Source of the DNA: Chersky-267 sp963744115
GTDB lineage: Bacteria; Chloroflexota; Limnocylindria; Limnocylindrales; CSP1-4
Reading direction: 5' to 3'
NCBI GenBank assembly: GCA_963744115.1
Contig: CAVUSI010000002.1
Span: forward strand, 715,384-779,383
DNA length: 64,000 nucleotides
Shown: positions 35,989 through 41,575 of the stretch, piece by piece
Layout: each line of letters starts with the position of its first letter
How positions within the stretch are numbered: the first letter of the stretch is position 1
Position numbers and translations under genes: made by a program
The notes under the pieces: model-generated
The model's database searches: none
Told to the model about the DNA's origin: nothing
Seen by the model: only the letters and a program-made list of their open reading frames with translations

Positions 35989-36375
35989 GTGGACGAGGAC
36001 GATCTGAAGAAGCTGGAGGCGGCGGGCTCGGAGCTCTCGTTCGGCGCCGGGCAGGTGCTGATCGAGCGCGGCAAGCCGGGCACCGGCCTCTACGTCGTGC
36101 TCGAGGGCCACATCGTGGTGGAGGCGCCCGAGGGCACGCGCGAGCTCGGCCCCGGCACGGTGGTCGGCGAGCGGGCGCTCCTGTCGGAGGACGGGACGCG
36201 CTCGGCACGCGTCCGCGCGCTGACGTTCGGCAGCGTCGTCGCCGTGGAGCGGGCAGAGGTCGACCGCCTCTGCGCCGAGGATCCCGAGTTCGCCGAGCGC
36301 CTCGCCGCAGGGTCAGAGCCTCCGAGAGGATCGACCTCTGCGCGCGGGGTCGAAGCCCGCTGCTCTGTCCTCTGA
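35989..36375 (+). CDS. Cyclic nucleotide-binding domain protein 2
   Basis: GTG 35989 opens DEDDLKKLEAAGSELSFGAGQVLIERGKPGTGLYVVLEGH. PGTVVGERALLSEDGTRSARVRA is a degenerate phosphate-binding cassette. The stop has been lost and the frame overruns the tRNA-Arg gene, so the true end is likely about 36,310. Length would be near 108 residues. It is divergent from protein 1, and both carry only the sensor domain. Confidence 0.7.
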   Translation: MDEDDLKKLEAAGSELSFGAGQVLIERGKPGTGLYVVLEGHIVVEAPEGTRELGPGTVVGERALLSEDGTRSARVRALTFGSVVAVERAEVDRLCAEDPEFAERLAAGSEPPRGSTSARGVEARCSVL

Positions 36376-36386
36376 GCTACGGAGGC
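36318..36386 (-). tRNA. tRNA-Arg (anticodon TCG)
   Basis: Acceptor GCCTCCG/CGGAGGC, D arm GCTCAGAGGACAGAGC and anticodon arm GCGGG-CTTCGAC-CCCGC are clear. The T arm is about two bases short (AGAGGTCGATCCTCT), probably an indel. Confidence 0.8.
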
Positions 36387-36397
36387 GCGGCGCGAGT

Positions 36398-36471
36398 GCG
36401 GATGGAGGGAGTCGAACCCCCACTGGCCGGTTTCTGAGACCGGTGCCTCTGCCGGGTTGGGCCACGTCCGC
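36398..36471 (-). tRNA. tRNA with Leu anticodon CAG on a short-variable-arm body
   Basis: Acceptor GCGGACG/CATCCGC, anticodon arm CCGGT-CTCAGAA-ACCGG, T arm GGGGG-TTCGACT-CCCTC. The variable region is only five bases, although bacterial tRNA-Leu normally has a long one. Confidence 0.75.
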
Positions 36472-36522
36472 AAGGGAGCCGCAGGCTCATGCTGCCGGAG
36501 CGTGCGGCTCGTCGTTCGGTGC

Positions 36523-36663
36523 TCAGGCCGCCGGACGGGGCCGGGGCCGGAAGGGTCGGTGCTCGTCCCGCTCGCGGCGCAGCTGGCGCCGCACCTCGAG
36601 CTGGACGACCTTCGCCGGCCGCTGGGCGACCGGACGCGGAACGGCGTAGAGATGCCGGTGCAT
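36523..36663 (-). CDS. Small arginine-rich protein inside the tRNA array
   Basis: AGAGGAGA lies seven bases before ATG 36663. The 46-residue product (MHRHLYAVPRPVAQRPAKVV, later QLRRERDEHRP, ending PRPRPAA) is strongly basic and could bind nucleic acid. No family is recognised. The good ribosome binding site is the main support. Confidence 0.45.
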   Translation of the reverse strand: MHRHLYAVPRPVAQRPAKVVQLEVRRQLRRERDEHRPFRPRPRPAA

Positions 36664-36784
36664 CGGCGTTCTCCTCTGCTGTTGGAAGGGCTCGACCGGT
36701 CGGCCGGTGGGCGCGGAGAGTCGCCGCAGTCCACACCTGGTGGTGTGTCTTGTCCCTTACGTCATGAGCCGTGACGCATGCCGG

Positions 36785-36905
36785 CCGCTGCGCTGTGCGG
36801 TAGCGGACTCGAACCGCCCTAGCCCGGCCCTGGCGTTACCCAAGCGGGATCCAAAGTCCCGTGGATTGCAGCTCTTCAGGGCTGCTGCCGCCCTGGTGCG
36901 CGCCC
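36785..36905 (-). tRNA. Degenerate tRNA-like sequence, possible Gln (TTG)
   Basis: A perfect anticodon arm CGGGA-CTTTGGA-TCCCG, a D-like arm GCAGC...GCTGC and a T arm GGCGG-TTCGAGT-CCGCT are present. They are spaced too widely, with TTGGGTAACGCC between them, and no acceptor stem pairs. It may be two fused tRNA fragments. Confidence 0.35.
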
Positions 36906-36932
36906 CACGGCGACTCTCCGCGCCCACCGCCG

Positions 36933-37406
36933 TTACTCGGCGAGCGAATTTGCCCAGTTCGCCGCCTGCAGCGCGACGTCGAGCTCGCGACGGTCGCGGG
37001 CGAGCTCGTCGACCGTGCGGCGGAGCTGGGCGATGTCGACGGTCGCCGTCAGCTTGATCTCACGCAGCGAGTAGCGCTCCGGCTGCTCCGAGGCGGCAGC
37101 CGCGAGCTCGCGGTGGACCTTGTGGCGAACCGCCAGCACGTCGCGACGGGCCAGGGCCGCGGTGAGCGACTCACCGTCCGCGGTCTCGACCGTCAGGTTC
37201 GTGCGGTTGATGCGTGCGATCAGCGTGCGCAGGCGCTCGGCCGTCTGGTCGAACTCGACGAGCAGGACGTCCGGCTGCTCGGCCGGCGCCTCGCCCTCCT
37301 GAACCTTCGCGACCGCGAGCAGGCGGCCGCGGAGCTCGCCGAGGCGAGCCTGCAGGTCGGCGCGAACCGTGAGCGCCTCGCCGAGCGTCATCGTCTCGTT
37401 CGTCAT
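36933..37406 (-). CDS. DIP1984-family protein inside the tRNA array
   Basis: This intact 157-residue protein starts at ATG 37406 after GGAGG. MTLGEALTVRADLQARLGELRGRLL, VQEGEAPAEQPDVLLVEFD, LIARINRTNLTVE and AQLRRTVDELARDRRELDVALQAANW follow the DIP1984 (septicolysin-like) family closely. It is almost entirely helical, with coiled coils and no signal peptide. The biochemical role is unknown. Its place within a tRNA cluster is unusual, and such genes are often carried by actinophages and mobile elements. Confidence 0.85.
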   Translation of the reverse strand: MTNETMTLGEALTVRADLQARLGELRGRLLAVAKVQEGEAPAEQPDVLLVEFDQTAERLRTLIARINRTNLTVETADGESLTAALARRDVLAVRHKVHRELAAAASEQPERYSLREIKLTATVDIAQLRRTVDELARDRRELDVALQAANWANSLAE

Positions 37407-37434
37407 GCGTCCTCCGTTCTTGTTCGGGGTCGGA

Positions 37435-37503
37435 GCAAACCCACCAGGATTCGAACCCGGACTGCGAGGTTGGGCTCGCCGTGTCCGTTCGCCACAGGTT
37501 TGC
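37435..37503 (-). tRNA. tRNA, isotype unclear
   Basis: Acceptor GCAAACC/GGTTTGC pairs perfectly and T arm CCGGG-TTCGAAT-CCTGG is good. The anticodon loop (CCCAAC between GCGAG and CTCGC) is one base short, so the anticodon cannot be fixed; CCA (Trp) is possible if a T is missing. Confidence 0.65.
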
Positions 37504-37511
37504 GAAGAAGT

Positions 37512-37585
37512 ACGCCCGGCTGGAGTCGAACCAGCGGCCTCTGCCTTCGCACGGCAGCGCTCTTCGTCCGCTGAGCTACGGGCGT
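37512..37585 (-). tRNA. tRNA-Arg (anticodon GCG)
   Basis: Acceptor ACGCCCG/CGGGCGT, anticodon arm CTGCC-GTGCGAA-GGCAG, T arm GCTGG-TTCGACT-CCAGC; 74 bases. Confidence 0.85.
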
Positions 37586-37593
37586 GTGAAGGA

Positions 37594-37665
37594 GCCTCCG
37601 GCAGGAGTCGAACCTGCGCCTCGGCCGTACGAAGGGCGTGTGCTGGCCGTTCACACCACGGAGGC
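37594..37665 (-). tRNA. tRNA-Thr (anticodon CGT)
   Basis: Acceptor GCCTCCG/CGGAGGC, anticodon loop TTCGTAC (one mismatch in the stem), T arm GCAGG-TTCGACT-CCTGC. Confidence 0.8.
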
Positions 37666-37678
37666 TCGGATCGGGAGT

Positions 37679-37749
37679 GGAGACGGCGGGAGTCGAACCC
37701 GCTCCTCCTCGGTGCAAGCGAGGCGCTCTGCCCCATGAGCTTCATCCCC
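37679..37749 (-). tRNA. tRNA-Ala (anticodon TGC)
   Basis: Acceptor GGGGATG/CGTCTCC pairs with two wobbles; anticodon arm CCTCG-CTTGCAC-CGAGG; T arm GCGGG-TTCGACT-CCCGC. Confidence 0.82.
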
Positions 37750-37763
37750 GAGGGCGATGAGTG

Positions 37764-37835
37764 CGGACGCGTGGAGTCGAACCAACAGAGCGACGACCCG
37801 AGGAGCTCTCGTGCTCAGCCGCTGGGAGGGGCGGC
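37764..37835 (-). tRNA. Degenerate tRNA-like sequence, isotype unclear
   Basis: A T-loop (GTTGG-TTCGACT-CCACG, poor pairing) and a GCGTCCGC end are visible, but no anticodon arm of normal geometry or matching 5' acceptor can be drawn. Confidence 0.3.
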
Positions 37836-37901
37836 CGACCGGGCTCGAACCGGTACCGCGAGGATCACGACCTCGAATGCTGCCGTTACACCACAGCCAC
37901 C
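37831..37901 (-). tRNA. tRNA-His (anticodon GTG)
   Basis: Acceptor GTGGCTG/CGGCCGC with wobbles, anticodon arm CGAGG-TCGTGAT-CCTCG and T arm ACCGG-TTCGAGC-CCGGT. Position 33 is C instead of the near-universal T. Confidence 0.8.
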
Positions 37902-37907
37902 ACGAGC

Positions 37908-37979
37908 GGGGACGACCGGAGTCGAACCGGCGGCCTATCGCCTGACAAGCGAGTGCTCTGGCCTCTGAGCTACGCCCCC
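37908..37979 (-). tRNA. tRNA-Asp (anticodon GTC)
   Basis: Acceptor GGGGGCG/CGTCCCC, anticodon loop TTGTCAG, T arm GCCGG-TTCGACT-CCGGT. Confidence 0.82.
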
Positions 37980-37985
37980 TCGAGT

Positions 37986-38058
37986 GGCGCGGGTGGGATT
38001 CGAACCCACGGTCTCGAGCTCATGAGGCTCGCGAGGACAGCCGCTCCTCTACCGCGCT
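37986..38058 (-). tRNA. tRNA-Met-type (anticodon CAT)
   Basis: Anticodon arm CGAGC-CTCATGA-GCTCG and T arm GTGGG-TTCGAAT-CCCAC are clear. The acceptor 5' strand AGCGCGG against CCGCGCC leaves one terminal mismatch. Could be Met or lysidine-modified Ile. Confidence 0.8.
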
Positions 38059-38067
38059 GCGGAAGGT

Positions 38068-38139
38068 CTGGCCGGCTGGAGTCGAACCAGCGGTCTCCGG
38101 TTCCCGAAACCGGCGGGGTGGCCTCTCCCCTACAGCCAG
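38068..38139 (-). tRNA. tRNA-Pro (anticodon CGG)
   Basis: Acceptor CTGGCTG/CGGCCAG, anticodon arm CCGGT-TTCGGGA-ACCGG, T arm GCTGG-TTCGACT-CCAGC. Confidence 0.85.
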
Positions 38140-38142
38140 ACG

Positions 38143-38207
38143 AGACCGGCGGGACTGACCCGCGCTTCCGGGTGAGACCCGGCGTCATGCCGCTCGACCA
38201 CGGGGGC
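38143..38207 (-). tRNA. tRNA-Glu-like (anticodon CTC), degenerate
   Basis: An anticodon loop GTCTCAC and a short T arm GCGGG-TCAGTC-CCGC are seen, but the 5' strand GCCCCCG does not pair with the 3' end CGGTCTC. Confidence 0.5.
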
Positions 38208-38220
38208 ATGTGGATTAGTC

Positions 38221-38289
38221 GGAGGTCGTGGAATCGAACCACACCCTGCTCGTTATCAGCGAGCCGTGCCGCCACGGACACCGACCTCC
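38221..38289 (-). tRNA. tRNA-Ile (anticodon GAT)
   Basis: Acceptor GGAGGTC/GACCTCC, anticodon arm GCTCG-CTGATAA-CGAGC, T arm GTGTGG-TTCGATT-CCAC. Confidence 0.82.
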
Positions 38290-38301
38290 GATGAGAAAGT
38301 C

Positions 38302-38372
38302 TCCGGCGGCAGGGCTCGAACCTGCGCCTCGCGATTAACAGTCGCGCGTCGTAGCCGCTCGACCACGCCGGA
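38302..38372 (-). tRNA. tRNA-Asn (anticodon GTT)
   Basis: Acceptor TCCGGCG/CGCCGGA, anticodon arm CGCGA-CTGTTAA-TCGCG, T arm GCAGG-TTCGAGC-CCTGC. Confidence 0.88.
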
Positions 38373-38384
38373 ATGGAGCGAAGG

Positions 38385-38452
38385 AGAGGGAGTCGAACCC
38401 CCAACGGCCGAAGCCGCACCCGTTTACGGAATCGCAGCGAGGGAAGTCCCAG
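38385..38452 (-). tRNA. tRNA-Tyr-like (anticodon GTA), long variable arm, degenerate
   Basis: CCGTAAAC contains GTA. A hairpin TGCGGCTTCGGCCG stands where a long variable arm is expected, before T arm GGGGG-TTCGACT-CCCTC. The acceptor does not pair cleanly. Confidence 0.5.
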
Positions 38453-38457
38453 AGAGT

Positions 38458-38531
38458 GGCCCCGGCAGGAGTCGAACCTGCAACCCGCCGATCAAGAGTC
38501 GGCAGCTCTGCCGCTCTTGAGCTACGGAGCC
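38458..38531 (-). tRNA. tRNA-Lys (anticodon CTT)
   Basis: Acceptor GGCTCCG/CGGGGCC, anticodon arm GCCGA-CTCTTGA-TCGGC, T arm GCAGG-TTCGACT-CCTGC. Confidence 0.88.
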
Positions 38532-38537
38532 GTGAGT

Positions 38538-38610
38538 GTGGCCGGCAGGACTCGAACCTGCGCCGCGTCGCGTTTCAGGCGACCGCTCTACCGCGCTGAG
38601 CTACGGCCAC
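38538..38610 (-). tRNA. tRNA-Phe (anticodon GAA)
   Basis: Acceptor GTGGCCG/CGGCCAC, anticodon arm GTCGC-CTGAAAC-GCGAC, T arm GCAGG-TTCGAGT-CCTGC. Confidence 0.9.
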
Positions 38611-38615
38611 GAGAT

Positions 38616-38688
38616 GGGCGAGGCTGGACTCGAACCAGCAGCCTCTTGTTTGTAAGACAAGCGCTCTCCGCTCTTGAGCTACTCGCCC
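38616..38688 (-). tRNA. tRNA-Val (anticodon TAC)
   Basis: Acceptor GGGCGAG/CTCGCCC, anticodon arm CTTGT-CTTACAA-ACAAG, T arm GCTGG-TTCGAGT-CCAGC. Confidence 0.9.
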
Positions 38689-38696
38689 GTGGGGGC

Positions 38697-38767
38697 TCCG
38701 GGACAAGGATTCGAACCTCGACCTCCGCGTTCAGAGCGCGGTGTCCTGGCCGTTAGACGATCCCGGA
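38697..38767 (-). tRNA. tRNA-Gln (anticodon CTG)
   Basis: Acceptor TCCGGGA/TCCCGGA, anticodon arm CCGCG-CTCTGAA-CGCGG, T arm CGAGG-TTCGAAT-CCTTG. Confidence 0.88.
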
Positions 38768-39091
38768 GGAAAAACTCTTGTGACGAGTTGTTCATGCCAC
38801 TCGCCCACGCTTCGACCCTGGATCGCTGCGGCTCCTGTCGCCGGCCGCGCGTCTTCGTGGAGGCGTTCTGGAGCCCGGCGCTCGTCTCCGGTGGAAAATG
38901 CGCAGGCAAAAGCAGCCGTCATATATGCAGCTTCAATTACCGCGTTCCAGCGGGCGAGGACCTTTCTCTCTCGGGCGGGGCCTCGATGTCGTTCTCTGTT
39001 TTCTTCAGCTGGGCATCACCTCTCTTCGTCGTGGTTGACTCGCCTTCAAACGACGAAGGCGACCCCTTCGGATCGCCCTCGCTTCGAGCTG
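38768..39091. other. Spacer without supported gene
   Basis: Lower GC than the flanks, with a few short frames but no motif, ribosome binding site or tRNA that I can support. As the upstream end of the minus-strand tRNA array, it could hold the array promoter. Confidence 0.4.
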
Positions 39092-39247
39092 CTATGCCGC
39101 TATACGTCTAGCGGGAGCAACTCCCGGCGAGGGCCTGGTTATCGTCGGACCGCAGCAAGCCGAACGGCTTCTGCGGCACGACGCGCCGGTCGCGGCATAG
39201 GCCGCGGCCGAGCCGAGCGTTTCGATGTTGGCGTGTTGCATCTGCAT
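39092..39247 (-). CDS. Small peptide gene with strong ribosome binding site
   Basis: AAAGGA lies six bases before ATG 39247. The peptide begins MQMQHANIETLGSAAAYAAT. The rest is uncertain because a one-base shift would turn the tail into RVVPQKPFGLLRSDDNQALA and end it near 39,110. A short peptide with an Ala-rich leader could be a RiPP precursor, but no maturation gene is present. Confidence 0.4.
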   Translation of the reverse strand: MQMQHANIETLGSAAAYAATGASCRRSRSACCGPTITRPSPGVAPARRIAA

Positions 39248-39409
39248 TGGTAGTCCTTTGGACGGTCGGACGATAGAGCGAAACCTCCGGCCGCGCAAGT
39301 CCAATTTACAAAATCCGCGCCACTCGGTACGCACGAAGGTCGGAATATGCGACCGAAATCCGGTGACGCTTTTATACCGGCACGTGGCCGCGTGTTCCTC
39401 CTCACTCTC

Positions 39410-40578
39410 TACTGCCGTGTCGAGCACGTAGCGGTTCATCCAGTCGAGCAGCGCGTCGTTCTGGGCGCGCCGGTGGCCGATCGGGCCATCGCGCGGATCC
39501 GCTGTGCGGCGTGTTCGGGAAGCGCAGCATCTCCGCCGGCAGCCGTTCGACGCGGAGCACCGTGAAGAACTGCTCCGTCTGCTCGGCGGGCAGCGGTAGT
39601 CGTTCTCGTGCTGCAGGAACAGCGTCGGAGTGGTGCAGCGGTGCGCGTAGGTGATCGGCGAGGAGCGCCGGTAGACGTCCTCGACCTCGTACGGCGTGCC
39701 GCCCAGCTCTCGGGCGCTGAAGTCGGCCCCGACGTCGCTCGTGCCGTACATCGAGAACCAGTTGAAGACGGGGTTCTCGGGGCAGGCGGCCTTGAAGCGG
39801 TCGGTCTGTCCGATGATCCAGCCCGTGAGGTTGCCGCCGCCCGAGATGCCGAAGACGCCGAGCCGGTCCGGGTCGGCCAGCCCTTCCTCGATCGCGTGGT
39901 CGACGCCCGCCATCAGGTCGGCGTAGTCGAGGTTGCCCCAGTCGCCCTTGATCGCGGTGGCGAAGTCGTCGCCGTAGCCGGTCGAGGCGCGGTGGTTGAC
40001 GAGCAGCACGCCGTAGCCGGCACCGCTGAACATCAGGTTGTCGAAGTTGAAGTGCGCGCCCCAGCCGGCATGCGGGCCGCCGTGGATGTTGAGGATCGTC
40101 GGCAGCGCCGTTTCGGCTCCGGCCGGTTGCACGAACCAGCCTTCGACGGATGCTCCGTCGATGCTCGGGAAGCTGCAGCGGGACGACGGTCGGCAGCGTG
40201 AGCTCCGCGAGTACGTCCTCGTTGAGCGCGGGTGAGGCGTCGCTCTTCGCCGGTGTCGAGGTCGACGAGGTAGAGGTCTCCCGGCTCGGTGAATCCGAAG
40301 GCAGCGAAGAGGACTCTCTGCCCCCTGGCCGAGACCGGCAGGCAGACCCGAGTGCCGCCGGCCACGACGATGTGCGACTCGTCGCCGTCGAGAGCGACGC
40401 GCACGAGCGCGATCTCGCCTCCGGTCTGCACCGGCACGATTGCGTCGCGGGCTCCTTCGGTCAGGAGCAACTGCCCCTGTCCGACTCTCGAAGCGGGGTC
40501 GTCGGGCTGAATGCCGCCCTCGATGTGGCCCTCGATGTCCGCGCACCGCCGCGTGTCCCACAACACCCTCTCTCCCAC
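39410..40578 (-). pseudogene. S9-family (prolyl oligopeptidase/acylaminoacyl) peptidase, truncated and frameshifted
   Basis: Beta-propeller repeats (GARDAIVPVQTGGEIALVRVALDGDESHIVV, GDLYLVDLDTGEERRLT) lead into the alpha/beta-hydrolase domain. That domain has TILNIHGGPHAGWGAHF, LGVFGISGGGNLTGWI (nucleophile Ser in GISGGG) and TPTLFLQHENDYRCP (Asp region). It ends near DALLDWMNRYVLDTA. S9 peptidases usually exceed 600 residues and only about 380 remain; the first propeller blades are lost at the segment join near 40,575. Breaks at about 40,180 and 39,560 disturb the frame. Confidence 0.8.
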
Positions 40579-40600
40579 CTACGCAAAAGAATCAACCACT
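40555..40600. other. Join between segment B and segment C
   Basis: The S9 peptidase frame ends here without a start. Base composition drops at once to an A/C-rich stretch (CTACGCAAAAGAATCAACCA) typical of segment C. Confidence 0.65.
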
Positions 40601-40915
40601 TCCCCCACCACAAAATAACTCCATACTCTCTTCCCTCCTCAATGCAGCGCTGGCTTTCATGCCAGCCTCACGCAGCTCGCCCAAAAAAACTCGTCATCCC
40701 GAGCAACGCGAGGGATCTGCTTTTTTCTCTCCATTTCCACCACGCGCCGCTTTCTCACCAAATCCCTGCCCACCATTACTCCATCGTTACGTTTCCCCAC
40801 ACTTACCGTCGCGAAATCGCTCTGCGTTGTACAATCTACTTACTCAGGGATTTTGCTTCCAATCCCATGTCAGCAATTCCTCCTCATGTTTTTATCTGAG
40901 GACTGAGGCCCTTAC
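40601..40915. other. Upstream region of the DUF3857 gene
   Basis: No gene is seen. It contains a partial copy of the ATCCCGAGC...GAGGGATC repeat near 40,690-40,715 and a TACAAT hexamer at 40830-40835, a candidate -10 box for the gene at 40916. Confidence 0.4.
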
Positions 40916-41575
40916 ATGCCCAAGGCTCGCCCTGCCGTCGTCCTGTTGCTCCTGATTCCCTTCGCCCCCTTCCGCGCCAGTGCACAATCTCCTGCGGCGG
41001 CGCCAGCAACATCACCAACCAACGCCGCCAAGCCCGACCATTCCAAAGAGGCCGCCGTCGTGGAGCAGTACACCCACAAAGTGAAATTCGAGAACGACGG
41101 CACCTCCGTCCACGAAGAGTTAGCCCGCGTCCGCATACAATCGGACGCCGGCGTTCAACGCTATGGCCTCCTCACTTTTTCTTACGCAAGCGGCGTCGGC
41201 ACTTTCGACATTGAATTCATCCGCGTTCACAAAGCAGACGGCTCCGCCGTCGAAACCACACCTGACAGCATTCAGGACATGCCCTCGGAAATCACTCGCC
41301 AGGCCCCTTTCTACAGTGACCTCCGGGAAAAGCACGCCGCCGTCAAAGGTCTCGGCATCGGTGACGTACTCGAATACAAAACCGTCGAGCACCTCACCAA
41401 ACCTCTTGCCCCCGGGCAGTTCTGGTTCGACTATAATTTTTTCCGCGACGTCATCATGCTGCAGGAACATCTGGAGCTTAGCGTCCCACGTGACCGCGTC
41501 ATCACTTGGAAAAGCCCAGAACTGAAACCCACGATCTCCGAATCCGGCAACTATCGCGTCTACACCTTGTCTTAG
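40916..41575 (+). pseudogene. DUF3857/transglutaminase/TPR protein, N-terminal fragment 5' of the IS
   Basis: ATG 40916 starts a signal peptide (MPKARPAVVLLLLIPFAPFRASA). The DUF3857 domain follows (YTHKVKFENDGTSVHEELARVRIQSDAG, VKGLGIGDVLEYKTV). Coding is interrupted after GNYRVYT by an insertion sequence, which adds two residues and a stop. The remainder of the gene resumes at 42850 with WSLSNLETRTPNEKVEV. Without the IS the protein would be about 1,120 residues and exported. Confidence 0.9.
41550..41567 (+). repeat. 18-bp target duplication, left copy
   Basis: ACTATCGCGTCTACACCT here is repeated at 42832-42849 on the other side of the IS. Confidence 0.9.

Noticed and set aside
36318..36386. 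C-terminal end of cNMP protein 2 as coding over the tRNA
   Set aside because: The tRNA-Arg structure is clear on the minus strand; the protein frame overruns it because its stop was lost.
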